DNA of 64,000 nucleotides from Flavobacteriaceae bacterium UBA3356 (lineage in GTDB: Bacteria > Bacteroidota > Bacteroidia > Flavobacteriales > Flavobacteriaceae), in assembly GCA_002360635.1 (NCBI GenBank), contig DEQW01000012.1:125717-189716 (forward strand). The letters run 5' to 3'. Shown here in pieces: positions 16,094 to 23,822 of this stretch. The position numbers and the translations under genes were made by a program. The notes beneath the pieces were generated by a model that saw only the letters and a program-made list of their open reading frames with translations, did no database searches and was not told the origin of the DNA. Each line of letters begins with the position of its first letter. Position 1 is the first letter of the stretch.

Positions 16094-17119
16094 TTAAGCG
16101 CATAATCTTTCAGAAATTTTAGGTTTTCTATATAGACAAGCATTAACACCTGCAAACGTATTTGTTAGTTGACTGTTTAACCCTATATACAAGGTGTTAA
16201 ATGGTAAACTATTAGTGCTTTTTATAGGGTGGGTCATAGGTACACGATTATGAAAAGAAGCTTTTATTTTATCTTTAATTTTTTTTAGAATAACCTCTTT
16301 AATATTATCAGATGATTCTCTAAATATTTTATGCATTCTGTCTTTATGCTTCTTTCTATTTTGTTTAGATAGTTCTAACCACCAATTAGGATTCTGCCAT
16401 TGATAAATATTAGTGGTTTTAACGTGGTTACTTACTTCATTTAATCTAAGAGTTGGATCATAAAATATAGTGTTTCTCCACTTATCTATTAAAGCATTAC
16501 AGGCTAAGTGTAACTTTTTAGCATCGTATAAATCAGCAAGACTATATATACCTAATTGCTTTAAAGAAAACATTTTACAGTATTTAATTTCCCATCGAAA
16601 TATCTCTTTATCAATTGTATATCCTTTTCCTCTATATTGATGGCTCTTATTATAAGCTTTCAGGTAATACCTTGAATGGATTGCCTCCCTATACACAGCC
16701 CCTCTAATAGGGTTATCCTTAAATTTTTTAGATAAGTGTACCTGAACACCTTCAACTACTTTAGTAGCTTTTATAGGAGTCGTAAGATTAACACCAAGTT
16801 CTAAGTTTTGTAATTTCCCTTTAGAAAGGTCAAGGTTAAATTTTTTTGAAATATCTTTCAAAACCTCAATAGTATCCTTGAAAGTGAAATCATTAAAGTT
16901 ATGCCTACCACAATTAGAGTATTTATGGATTGATCCAATAATGGTTAGGTTTTCATACCTGTCTAAAGAAAATGTTAGCCCTTTGTATTTAGCAATAGCT
17001 TCTTTTTTTATCTCTCCTGTCTTAGTACTGAGAGGTCGAGTGAACTCTAAATATTTGTTTTCTTCAATATCATTGGGAACATCTTTTGATTTGAATTTTG
17101 CTTTAATTAGATCAACCAT
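16094..17119 (-). CDS. Rep-like replication initiator of phage/plasmid gene II type
   Basis: 341 residues. The order of elements (an LELGVNL strand at about 107-113, then a YREAIHSRYYLKAYNKSHQY block and the FRWEIKYCKMFSLKQLGI block at about 175-192) resembles rolling-circle replication proteins of filamentous phages and small plasmids (gene II/X type), where a R-x-E-x-K/R signature is usual. The HUH motif of other Rep classes is not obvious, so the assignment rests on overall pattern. It starts one base after the stop of the HTH gene, in one operon with it. If correct, the element can replicate as a circle after excision. Confidence 0.5.
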   Translation of the reverse strand: MVDLIKAKFKSKDVPNDIEENKYLEFTRPLSTKTGEIKKEAIAKYKGLTFSLDRYENLTIIGSIHKYSNCGRHNFNDFTFKDTIEVLKDISKKFNLDLSKGKLQNLELGVNLTTPIKATKVVEGVQVHLSKKFKDNPIRGAVYREAIHSRYYLKAYNKSHQYRGKGYTIDKEIFRWEIKYCKMFSLKQLGIYSLADLYDAKKLHLACNALIDKWRNTIFYDPTLRLNEVSNHVKTTNIYQWQNPNWWLELSKQNRKKHKDRMHKIFRESSDNIKEVILKKIKDKIKASFHNRVPMTHPIKSTNSLPFNTLYIGLNSQLTNTFAGVNACLYRKPKISERLCA

Positions 17120-17120
17120 T

Positions 17121-17408
17121 TTATTGAAGCTTTTCCATTGCGTTTTCTATTTCCTTGCGTTTGTAGTATACACGCCCCCCAATTTGATATGCAGTAATAG
17201 TTTTTTTCTTTCTCCAGTTATAAATCGTGCTTTCATCTATCCTTAGTAATTCGCTTACTTCTGACCTAGTTAAATATTCAGTAGGTTCTTTGGGTTCAAA
17301 ATGCTTTTTCAACTCTTCTAATTGGCTCTTAACCCCTTCAATTATAGTTTCTTGTAGTTGTTCTGGAGTTACTTGAATAAATTGAATTGTTTTATCGTTA
17401 CTTTTCAT
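17121..17408 (-). CDS. Excisionase-type helix-turn-helix protein
   Basis: 95 residues. The N-terminal half is a charged helix (QETIIEGVKSQLEELKKHFEPK). The C-terminal half is a MerR/excisionase-like HTH_17 domain: LTRSEVSELLRIDESTIYNWRKKKTI followed by the AYQIGGRVYYKRKEIE wing. In Bacteroidetes mobile elements this type of protein sits at the head of Rep or mobilization operons and acts as a DNA-binding regulator or excision factor. An inverted repeat (AGATTGA 17433-17439, TCAATCT 17443-17449) 25 bases upstream could be its operator. First gene of the operon HTH-Rep-95 residues. Confidence 0.8.
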   Translation of the reverse strand: MKSNDKTIQFIQVTPEQLQETIIEGVKSQLEELKKHFEPKEPTEYLTRSEVSELLRIDESTIYNWRKKKTITAYQIGGRVYYKRKEIENAMEKLQ

Positions 17409-17432
17409 TTAATTAATAAATTTTAATTGCTT

Positions 17433-17449
17433 AGATTGATTTTCAATCT
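17433..17449. promoter_or_regulatory. Inverted repeat upstream of the HTH gene
   Basis: AGATTGA and TCAATCT separated by TTT, 25 bases before the HTH start codon, inside the divergent control region between the HTH and zinc-ribbon genes. Candidate operator. Confidence 0.4.
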
Positions 17450-17595
17450 TTTGAAAGTCTACGATCACATTCAATTTCTGTTTTATGATTTTTTTAGTTT
17501 CCTAGGTTTAAAATGATTGTATTGTGTTGATATAATGAGATATAGAGTAGTTGTTTGTTTTTTATATATTAGTACTTATTCACAGTAAGTTTAAA

Positions 17596-18012
17596 ATGGA
17601 TATAACTAAACAAGATTTAAGATGTAGAGAAATACTCTTCTTAATTAACTATTCTAATGATTTCATTTGTCCGAAATGTAATTACAAAGAGTTTTATGTC
17701 GGATCAAATTTTGAGTTGATATGTAAGAATTGTGCTTTTAAATGTGAAGCAACTAGAAATACTATATTTCATAATACTCGAATAGGTCTACACAAGTATT
17801 TTAAGATATGCGTTGAGTATAAAAAAAATGATTATTGTATAAATTATAAGGTTCTTACTGAGAAATATAATTTGAGCGTAAAGACAGCTTATAGGATTAT
17901 AGGAAAATTGAAAAGAAACAAAACTCTTGTTGATGAAATATCAGCAAAATATGCATTAAAAGATTCTACTTTGAATAAGGAAGTGAATTTAATAAAGTAT
18001 TTGAATACGTAA
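17596..18012 (+). CDS. IS1595-type zinc-ribbon/HTH protein without transposase catalytic domain
   Basis: 138 residues from the ATG at 17596; an upstream ATG at 17551 would add 15 hydrophobic residues and is less likely. Residues about 25-50 form a zinc ribbon (CPKC, 17 residues, CKNC), followed by ATRNTIFHNTRIGLHKYF and a helix-turn-helix (EKYNLSVKTAYRIIGKLKR). This is the N-terminal DNA-recognition half of IS1595-family transposases, but the protein stops where their DDE nuclease domain would begin. No transposase remnant follows: the stop is 11 bases from the end of the convergent integrase gene. Probably a domesticated DNA-binding regulator of the element. Confidence 0.75.
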   Translation: MDITKQDLRCREILFLINYSNDFICPKCNYKEFYVGSNFELICKNCAFKCEATRNTIFHNTRIGLHKYFKICVEYKKNDYCINYKVLTEKYNLSVKTAYRIIGKLKRNKTLVDEISAKYALKDSTLNKEVNLIKYLNT

Positions 18013-18023
18013 GAAAACTATTG

Positions 18024-19343
18024 TTATTGATTAGATGCTTTTTTAACAACTTTTAGCTGAGGTTCTTTTTTATTTTTTTGATCCTCTAATATGTAAAAGT
18101 CTGCTATCTGTTGAGCATAATCAAAACTGTTTTTACCTATGTAATTTAAAAACATTTTTTCAGTACTGTGTGCGGTTATTTGCATTATTAAGGATGTAGG
18201 TAGTTTTCCGTATTTATTTGTTGCAAATGATCGTCTGCAAACGTGAGATGTTATTAGTTCGTGCTTTGGATAAGTACTAAATTTCTTTCTTTTGTGTTTA
18301 TTCCCTTTTCCTTTTTTAGTAACCTCAACAACACCGCCCTCTGTCATTTCATCAATTTCTGCTAGTTTGCAAACCTCTTTCAAGTATTCATTTAATTTCT
18401 GAATGGAGATCTTATAAGGTAAGCCAGTCTTTAAAATTTCCCTTGTAGTTTCTAGTACAGGAATAGCTATATGTTTACCTGTTTTCTGTTGGGTTAATTC
18501 AATAACTTCATATCCATTTCGAGTAACAAAATTATCCTCATTGATCTTTAAAAGGTCGCCACCTCTTTGACCTATATCGCAACCTAGCAATAACCATTTA
18601 CGAGCATTTTTTAATGCCTCACTTTTGATTTTTTCAGAATTTGCTATTTGTTCAAGCTCAGTAGGGTTTAAGTAAATAACAGTTTTATTTTTTGGTTTTC
18701 CAGTTGAAATATTTTTTAGTTGTGAATGTGTTTTGATCCCTTCACTTTCAGCATTGTTACAAACCGTTTTTAGATCAGCAATTTTTTTAACCGCATACGA
18801 TTTTGAATATTGCTTTGAGTTAAGCAACCATCTTAAAAAGTCATTGGCAAACTTTACATTTATCTCTCTTACCTTAAAACTGTTGCTATCTTGATATTCT
18901 GAAAAGATGCGTTTTAGGGACTTGTAAGCGTTTACTCTGCTTTTAGATAGCCCAACACCGCCTGTACCGTTCTTTCTTACGTCTGCCGTATCTATTATAG
19001 CCTGAATAGCGTCTGCAACAAGCTCACTTTGATTATTTTCGTTGATACGCTCAAAATGAATATCAATACGTCTCTGTAGCCAATTTCCGTTTATAGTGTT
19101 GCCTTTTGAAGAAGCTTCATTTACATCTTCATAGATTTTCGTAGATAATTTGTCAAGTTCAGTAGAAGTATTCTTGTTTCTGGCTGAGGTTTGTTTTGGC
19201 TTGCCAGTCGCTTTGCTCCAGTCTTTAGGATTAATAGTCAATCCAGTTTTTCTTTTTATGGTGTTTTCACGACCTAAAGAAAGTCTAAGATATATTGGTG
19301 CATTTTCGGATTTACTTTGAAGTAGATATTTAATAGTTGCCAT
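18024..19343 (-). CDS. Tyrosine-recombinase integrase of the tRNA-Leu element
   Basis: 439 residues. An N-terminal arm-binding domain (about 1-80) is followed by a SAM-like core-binding domain (about 105-200) and the catalytic domain with Arg260 (GQRGGD), Lys around 287-290, His367-x-x-Arg370 (SHVCRRSF), His392 and the nucleophile Tyr401, all in place. It catalyses insertion at and excision from the 25-bp site in tRNA-Leu. The gene reads away from the right repeat, and twin 11-bp repeats lie just upstream of its start. The C-terminal 30 residues are Lys-rich. Expected to be functional. Confidence 0.95.
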   Translation of the reverse strand: MATIKYLLQSKSENAPIYLRLSLGRENTIKRKTGLTINPKDWSKATGKPKQTSARNKNTSTELDKLSTKIYEDVNEASSKGNTINGNWLQRRIDIHFERINENNQSELVADAIQAIIDTADVRKNGTGGVGLSKSRVNAYKSLKRIFSEYQDSNSFKVREINVKFANDFLRWLLNSKQYSKSYAVKKIADLKTVCNNAESEGIKTHSQLKNISTGKPKNKTVIYLNPTELEQIANSEKIKSEALKNARKWLLLGCDIGQRGGDLLKINEDNFVTRNGYEVIELTQQKTGKHIAIPVLETTREILKTGLPYKISIQKLNEYLKEVCKLAEIDEMTEGGVVEVTKKGKGNKHKRKKFSTYPKHELITSHVCRRSFATNKYGKLPTSLIMQITAHSTEKMFLNYIGKNSFDYAQQIADFYILEDQKNKKEPQLKVVKKASNQ

Positions 19344-19370
19344 ACCTTTAATATAAATAAAAAATATGAC

Positions 19371-19392
19371 TTAGTCAACATCTAGTCAACAT
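19371..19392 (-). promoter_or_regulatory. Twin 11-bp integrase arm-type repeats, right end
   Basis: Read toward the integrase: ATGTTGACTAG (19392-19382) then ATGTTGACTAA (19381-19371), 27 bases before the integrase ATG. They match the left-end pair (13964-13984) in orientation and 11-bp spacing. Probably arm-binding sites that also overlap the integrase promoter. Confidence 0.65.
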
Positions 19393-19520
19393 TAAGCCGA
19401 CACGATTAAATATTATTCAATTTCATTATAAACCTCAAAGCTTCCTATTCATAAGTGATAAGTCGATTTTATTAATAATTTGTAGTATTTATGGGTGTAT
19501 AGAAGAAGATCAAAATTGAG

Positions 19521-19545
19521 GGGTTCAAGTCCCGCCTTCAGTACA
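19521..19545 (+). repeat. Attachment-site direct repeat, right
   Basis: Copy of tRNA-Leu bases 13883-13907 (T-arm to just past the acceptor). The rest of a tRNA is absent upstream, so this is a junction fragment and not a gene. Confidence 0.92.
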
Positions 19546-19577
19546 AAAGCCTTGTCATTTATGATGAGGCTTTTTTG
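19546..19577 (+). terminator. Original terminator of tRNA-Leu, displaced
   Basis: AAAGCCT (19546-19552) pairs with AGGCTTT (19567-19573) around an inner TCAT/ATGA pair, followed by T6. It directly follows the right repeat and is what ended the tRNA transcript before the element inserted. Confidence 0.75.
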
Positions 19578-19616
19578 GTTTTAAGAGTTATGTAAAAAGA
19601 GAAAGATGGTATTTGC

Positions 19617-20135
19617 CTATAAATCGTCGCTTAACAACTTTTTAATCTCGTCGTCCACTTCTTGTTTTAATTCATCTGAACTTCCGCTTTTTTTGCTTGC
19701 TACGTATGAAACATAAACAAGTAAAATTAAAATTGGGAGAATAATTGGCAGGGAATACCAAAAGTCAAATTCGTCAATGTAGTCCAACCTAAAATTAATA
19801 ACTCCAGATAGCTGAAATAAAAACAGGGTGAAAGGAATTAATATTGCATATCGCCACCAATTTTTCGAGGTTAAAAACCAAATACCTGTTAATAGAACAA
19901 AAGTGAGTTTGGTAACGAGTGCGTGAAGATAAACTTGTATGTTGTTAAAGCCGCCTGAAGATATGGTTCCAAAGATGGTGTCCCAACTTTCAGAATCCAC
20001 AGGCGCAAACTTGTAGAAATAAAATAAAAAGGGTGTTGTTACCAAAAAAATAGTTAACAACACCCCATTGATATAAGTTCTTTTTTTATCCGTTTGGCGG
20101 AATTTGATATTCTGATTTTTTGAGTTGCTGCTCAT
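19617..20135 (-). CDS. Four-segment membrane protein, unknown
   Basis: 172 residues: a charged N terminus (about 1-20), about four membrane-spanning segments (NGVLLTIFLVTTPFLFYFY; LTFVLLTGIWFLT; YAILIPFTLFLFQL; LPIILPILILLVYVSYVA) and an acidic cytoplasmic tail (SSDELKQEVDDEIKKLLSDD). No family recognised. The only Met is the first, so the start is fixed and overlaps the preceding 40-residue lipoprotein gene by 50 bases in another frame, which suggests coupled translation. Confidence 0.7.
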   Translation of the reverse strand: MSSNSKNQNIKFRQTDKKRTYINGVLLTIFLVTTPFLFYFYKFAPVDSESWDTIFGTISSGGFNNIQVYLHALVTKLTFVLLTGIWFLTSKNWWRYAILIPFTLFLFQLSGVINFRLDYIDEFDFWYSLPIILPILILLVYVSYVASKKSGSSDELKQEVDDEIKKLLSDDL

Positions 20136-20208
20136 CGGTTCCTAAAGATTCTGGGGTACAACTTGCTGCAAGTGCAAGTACTGCTAAAATAAACATAAGT
20201 TTTTTCAT
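20086..20208 (-). CDS. 40-residue lipoprotein overlapping the next gene
   Basis: Begins MKKLMFILAVLALAASCTPE: a complete lipoprotein signal with lipobox LAASC and Cys17 as acceptor. The mature peptide has 24 residues, ending QIPPNG. Its last 50 bases overlap the start of the membrane-protein gene that ends at 19617, in a different frame. A CAAACATA sequence at 20239-20246 (TATGTTTG on this strand) is a good promoter -7 box. Genes this short are easily missed; the lipobox and promoter argue that it is real. Confidence 0.6.
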   Translation of the reverse strand: MKKLMFILAVLALAASCTPESLGTDEQQLKKSEYQIPPNG

Positions 20209-20238
20209 GATGTATAGTTTTTAAGTTAAATTCTGATA

Positions 20239-20246
20239 CAAACATA
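20239..20246 (-). promoter_or_regulatory. Promoter -7 box for the 40-residue lipoprotein
   Basis: TATGTTTG on the minus strand, matching TAnnTTTG, 31 bases before the ATG. No TTG is found at the standard upstream spacing. Confidence 0.4.
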
Positions 20247-20454
20247 CAGTGAAATACTTAAAAATCTAATAGTCAAATAAATATATGTTTTTCTTACATT
20301 TGTAGGTTAATTAATTTTTAAATGAAATAATATTGGTTAAAAATACCTAATTATACGCTAAAAAGCATATTTAGTTGTGTGTTTAAAAATATTTTTAACA
20401 AAATATTAACGTTTTGTTTTTGTTTATTTTTAATGACTCCATAGTCATATTGAC
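20247..20454. other. A+T-rich intergenic stretch
   Basis: Between the 40-residue lipoprotein and the acidic lipoprotein. No coding frame seen; contains a small palindrome ATGACT/AGTCAT near 20433-20448. Nothing else recognised. Confidence 0.4.
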
Positions 20455-20488
20455 AAAAAAAGCCCACTCAAATGAGTGGGCTTTTTCC
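20455..20488 (-). terminator. Terminator of the acidic lipoprotein gene
   Basis: 10-bp perfect stem AGCCCACTCA (20461-20470) / TGAGTGGGCT (20473-20482); on the minus strand it is followed by T6. The right side also has T5, so it can work in both directions. Confidence 0.88.
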
Positions 20489-20505
20489 TTAGAAAAAAGG
20501 AAACA

Positions 20506-20775
20506 TTACATATCGTCGTTTCCTTCCATTTCGTCTTCTACTTCTTGTGCGGCATTGTCCACTGCTTCGCCTGTTTCCTCGGCTGCATTTTCCATTGCTT
20601 CGCCAGTATCTTCAGCAGCTTTTTCCATAGAGTCAGCGGCATCGTCCATAGATTCTTCCATGTCGTCAGCCATTTCCTCCATTTTATCTTCTGCTTTTTC
20701 TTCATTTGTTTCTCTACAAGAGTAAACCGATGCAACTAAAGCTAATGCTGCAAATGATAAAAGTACTTTTTTCAT
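20506..20775 (-). CDS. Small acidic lipoprotein with 11-residue repeats
   Basis: 89 residues. Signal peptide with Cys20 in VYSCRE. The mature part is almost all Glu, Asp, Ala and Met and falls into 11-residue units: EKAAEDTGEAM, ENAAEETGEAV, DNAAQEVEDEM, preceded by less regular copies. Eleven-residue amphipathic repeats recall LEA-type stress proteins and apolipoprotein-like helices. It is expected to be tethered to a membrane as an extended helix. Monocistronic, with its own terminator. The function in flavobacteria is not established. Confidence 0.75.
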   Translation of the reverse strand: MKKVLLSFAALALVASVYSCRETNEEKAEDKMEEMADDMEESMDDAADSMEKAAEDTGEAMENAAEETGEAVDNAAQEVEDEMEGNDDM

Positions 20776-20895
20776 AATGTGTGTGATTAGTGATTAATAA
20801 TACCCAAAAATACTTAATTTTTATTTCTATTATAATTTTGAAAAACTTTTTGTTGAATAATTATAAATTTTTTATGGTTTTAATCCGTTTTCTTA

Positions 20896-20908
20896 TGGAA
20901 ATATTCCA
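20896..20908. promoter_or_regulatory. Possible operator of the XRE-S24 regulator
   Basis: TGGAA, ATA, TTCCA: a dyad 22 bases before the ATG at 20930 and just upstream of a promoter-like TATCTTCG (20918-20925). Autoregulation would be typical for this class. Confidence 0.4.
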
Positions 20909-20929
20909 AATTATGTATATCTTCGGGAA

Positions 20930-21700
20930 ATGGAAAAAAGTATATCTATTGAAGCAAAGCGGTTTAAGCAAGTACGAGAAGAACAAAACTATACCCAGCA
21001 TTCTTTTGCAGAATTGTTACAAATAGGATCTACAACAGCTGATATTGAAAGAGGAAAGACAAAGCTGTCAGGTAAAGCCGTGATGGAACTACTGTATCAG
21101 TTCAATATTAATCCACTATGGTTGTTTGGAAACAGTTTTAACCAATATCTCGATGTGAACAATGGTAATGTAAGCCCAAAGGTGCTAACGATGGATAAGC
21201 AAGAAAATGAAACAATCCTCTTAGTTAACCAAAAAGCTGCGGCTGGATACCCTCATAACGTTCAGGATGTAGATTGGTATGATAATTTGCCGGCATTTAA
21301 TATTCCTTTGCCAGAATACCGTAATGCAACGTATAGAGGTTTCCAAGTAGAAGGGGATAGCATGCTGCCTAATATACGACCTAACGAATGGGTTTTGGGA
21401 AAAGCCGTTTCAAATATTTCCGAAGCAAGTGATAGCCGCATTTATATTGTTGTGTTGCACGACTCAGTATTGGTTAAAAAACTGCAGAAAATTCCAAATG
21501 CTCCCAATAAGGTTAAACTTATCTCGCTTAATTCAGATTACCTGCCCATAAATGTAGAGGTAAAAAACATACAAGAACTATGGCAAGTAAATAGCAAGCT
21601 TAGCTTTGGCGTTGATGAGCCTTCCGAAACCACTCTCTTTAAACAATTGCAACAATCTATGGAAGAATTGAAAGGGCAGATTAATAACTTGAAGCATTAG
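20930..21700 (+). CDS. XRE-family regulator with LexA-like S24 domain
   Basis: 256 residues. N-terminal Cro/C1-type helix-turn-helix (about 8-62: FKQVREEQNYTQHSFAELLQIGSTTADIERGKTKLSGKA), then an S24 peptidase-like domain with a possible Ala105-Gly106 self-cleavage site (KAAAGYP), catalytic Ser144 (VEGDSMLPN) and Lys183/184 (LVKKLQ). Relatives act as repressors that cleave themselves on DNA damage, or as stress regulators. The C-terminal 30 residues form a short coiled coil. It is followed by the nuclease gene with its own promoter box. Target genes unknown. Confidence 0.88.
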   Translation: MEKSISIEAKRFKQVREEQNYTQHSFAELLQIGSTTADIERGKTKLSGKAVMELLYQFNINPLWLFGNSFNQYLDVNNGNVSPKVLTMDKQENETILLVNQKAAAGYPHNVQDVDWYDNLPAFNIPLPEYRNATYRGFQVEGDSMLPNIRPNEWVLGKAVSNISEASDSRIYIVVLHDSVLVKKLQKIPNAPNKVKLISLNSDYLPINVEVKNIQELWQVNSKLSFGVDEPSETTLFKQLQQSMEELKGQINNLKH

Positions 21701-21721
21701 AGCGTTGTCACTTAGCATAGC

Positions 21722-21729
21722 TATCTTTG
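21722..21729 (+). promoter_or_regulatory. Promoter -7 box of the nuclease gene
   Basis: TATCTTTG, 22 bases before the ATG at 21751; implies a leader of about 15 bases. Confidence 0.5.
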
Positions 21730-21750
21730 CCTTAACTTTCTTTAAGTAAT

Positions 21751-22566
21751 ATGAACAGAAAACTCCTCTATCCCTTATTGGTTGTATTGGTTACCGTTGG
21801 TCTTTATTATGCTGAAAAGTATATAGAAAAACAAAATGAAGACTATCCAGATATGTCCAAAGAGACATCTGAAACCTATTCTGAATTTAGTGAAGACTAT
21901 TTGCCAAAACCCACTTACAATGCTGTTGTAACCCATAAGTATTTTACTTTGTCCTATTCTGAACCCCACGAACAGGCTGAATGGGTAGCGTATGAGCTTA
22001 GAAAAGACCAAATTATTGATAACGACTTTAAGCGCCCTTACTTTGTTCAAGATCGTGAAGTTAAATCTGGCTCGGCAGATTGGCGAAACTATAAGAATTC
22101 TGGTTATGATAAAGGTCATCTCATCCCAGCGGCCGATAGGGAATTTTCTAAAAACGCATATCATGAAACTTTTTTAACGAGCAATATAAGCCCACAAGAC
22201 CACGATTTTAATGCTGGTATTTGGAATCGTCTGGAACAAAAAACACGCTATTGGGCAAAAAAGTACGATGGGGTATATGTGGTTACTGGTGGCGTTTTAA
22301 AAGATGGATTAAATACTATTGGTGATGAAAATGTTTCAGTGCCAGATGTTTTCTATAAAATTTTGGTTGATATTTCAAAAGGGAAGCACAAAGCAATAGC
22401 TTTTCTAATCCCAAATAAAGCAACGAATAAATCGTTTTATGATTATGTTGTTTCAATAGATGAGGTAGAAAGACAAACAGGAATTGATTTTTTTCCAAAA
22501 ATACCTGATTCAATAGAAGATAAATTAGAGGCTACTTTTAACTTAAACGATTGGGGCAAAAATTAA
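21751..22566 (+). CDS. Exported DNA/RNA non-specific endonuclease
   Basis: 271 residues. An N-terminal membrane segment (about 4-20) acts as signal or anchor, followed by an NUC/endonuclease G (beta-beta-alpha metal) domain. The active-site block is DKGHLIPAADR with the catalytic His (family consensus DRGH), and the metal-binding Asn region follows as NISPQDHDFNAGIWNRLE. Such enzymes cut single- and double-stranded DNA and RNA, outside the cytoplasm when exported, for nutrient use or defence. Convergent with rodA; the stop codons overlap by 4 bases. Confidence 0.9.
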   Translation: MNRKLLYPLLVVLVTVGLYYAEKYIEKQNEDYPDMSKETSETYSEFSEDYLPKPTYNAVVTHKYFTLSYSEPHEQAEWVAYELRKDQIIDNDFKRPYFVQDREVKSGSADWRNYKNSGYDKGHLIPAADREFSKNAYHETFLTSNISPQDHDFNAGIWNRLEQKTRYWAKKYDGVYVVTGGVLKDGLNTIGDENVSVPDVFYKILVDISKGKHKAIAFLIPNKATNKSFYDYVVSIDEVERQTGIDFFPKIPDSIEDKLEATFNLNDWGKN

Positions 22567-23822
22567 ATTCCGTAATAGGAATTTGCACCATCGAGTCTAA
22601 TAAAAATAAACAAAAGAATAGTAAAGCCCCATAGTCCCGAACCGCCGTAGCTAAAAAACGGCAAGGGGATACCAACGGTAGGGAATAAGCCAGTTACCAT
22701 TCCAACATTTACAAAAAAGTGGAAAAAGAGAATAGCGGCAACGCTATAGCCATAGACTCGACTAAATGGGTTTTTTTGGCGTTCGGCTAAAAACAAAACC
22801 CGGACAATCAATCCAACAAATAACAAAATAACCACCATACTACCTAAAAAGCCCCACTCTTCACCAACAGTGCTAAAAATATAGTCTGTGTGTTGTTCTG
22901 GCACAAACTTTCCTTTGGTCTGCGTACCTTCGGTCCAGCCTTTACCAAGCCACCTACCACTACCTATGGCAATTTCACTTTGGTTGGTATTGTAGCCTAT
23001 TCCTTTAGAGTCTGTTTCTTTACCTAATACAATATTAAAGCGGTCCCTATGGCGTTGTTCAAAAAGATTGTTGAAAATGTAACTTACCGAAAATGAAAAA
23101 CCAATACAGGCGATAACAATTACAATGTACTTAAAGAGACTGGGTCGTTTTTTTCGTTTTCTGAAAAACAAAAACCCTGCAATTAATACAACTGCCAAAA
23201 TCACCCAAAATGTCCCAAAGGCCAAGGTTGAAATAAATAAAGCAGCAGCAAAAAAGCCTAATAAAAGATATACAAAGTGCAAGCCTTCCCTGTACAAAGG
23301 AAAAACAAAGGCTGCATAAATAAGGGCGCTTCCTGGATCGGGCTGTGGAATAATAAAAATGGCTGGTAATGCAATGATTAAAAACGCTTTTAGCTGATCT
23401 TTAAATTGATTTAAATCCGTTTGTATATCAGTTAAATATTTAGATAATGCTAATGCTGTTGCAGCTTTTGCAAATTCACTAGGTTGAAGGCTTATCCCTC
23501 CGAACGAATACCAAGAGGTTGCGCCGGAGATTGTTTTACCAAACAGAAAGAGTCCTAGTAAGGAAAGCAACGAAACTAAGTAGATAACACTTGAAAAGCG
23601 TTCGTAAAATTTTGCTTCTATTGCTAAAATAAAGATGATTAAAACAACACTTAGAAAAATCCAAAGTAATTGCTTGGTGTAGATTTGGTCAAAATCCCAG
23701 AATGTGGTTGCGCTATCGTCCAACGAAGCTGAATAAATGTTCATCCAGCCAATGGCAACCAGTGCGAAGTATAAAAATATAGTAAGCCAGTCTAACTTTA
23801 CCAGTCCTTTGCCTGCCGCCAT
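22563..23822 (-). CDS. rodA: RodA, SEDS peptidoglycan polymerase of the elongasome
   Basis: 419 residues, about ten membrane segments, SEDS (FtsW/RodA/SpoVE) family: the glycosyltransferase that extends glycan strands during cell elongation with PBP2. The conserved central loop (GSGRWLGKGWTEGTQTKGKFVPEQHTDY, in two parts, with the catalytic-region Asp) and the C-terminal GIPLPFFSYGGSGLW signature are present. It is the last gene of the mreBCD-mrdA-rodA operon and overlaps mrdA by one base. Confidence 0.95.
   Translation of the reverse strand: MAAGKGLVKLDWLTIFLYFALVAIGWMNIYSASLDDSATTFWDFDQIYTKQLLWIFLSVVLIIFILAIEAKFYERFSSVIYLVSLLSLLGLFLFGKTISGATSWYSFGGISLQPSEFAKAATALALSKYLTDIQTDLNQFKDQLKAFLIIALPAIFIIPQPDPGSALIYAAFVFPLYREGLHFVYLLLGFFAAALFISTLAFGTFWVILAVVLIAGFLFFRKRKKRPSLFKYIVIVIACIGFSFSVSYIFNNLFEQRHRDRFNIVLGKETDSKGIGYNTNQSEIAIGSGRWLGKGWTEGTQTKGKFVPEQHTDYIFSTVGEEWGFLGSMVVILLFVGLIVRVLFLAERQKNPFSRVYGYSVAAILFFHFFVNVGMVTGLFPTVGIPLPFFSYGGSGLWGFTILLFIFIRLDGANSYYGI

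Larger units (their letters stand above)
13908..19545. mobile_element. 5.6-kb integrative element in tRNA-Leu
   Basis: Bounded by the two 25-bp repeats (offset 5,638 bp). It holds, in order: a 42-residue gene (+), a C-terminally anchored 156-residue protein (-), a regulatory stretch with tiny cistrons (+), then a three-gene minus-strand unit (HTH, Rep-like, 95-residue protein; 17408 down to 15803), a zinc-ribbon/HTH protein (+) and the tyrosine integrase (-) next to the right repeat. It is visibly more A+T-rich than the flanks. No capsid, relaxase, secretion or resistance gene is recognisable. It could be an integrated rolling-circle plasmid, a satellite, or a minimal mobilizable island. Confidence 0.88.

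Noticed and set aside
19521..19545. Second tRNA-Leu gene
   Set aside because: Only the T-arm and acceptor 3' strand are present; no D-arm or anticodon arm upstream. It is the right attachment repeat.
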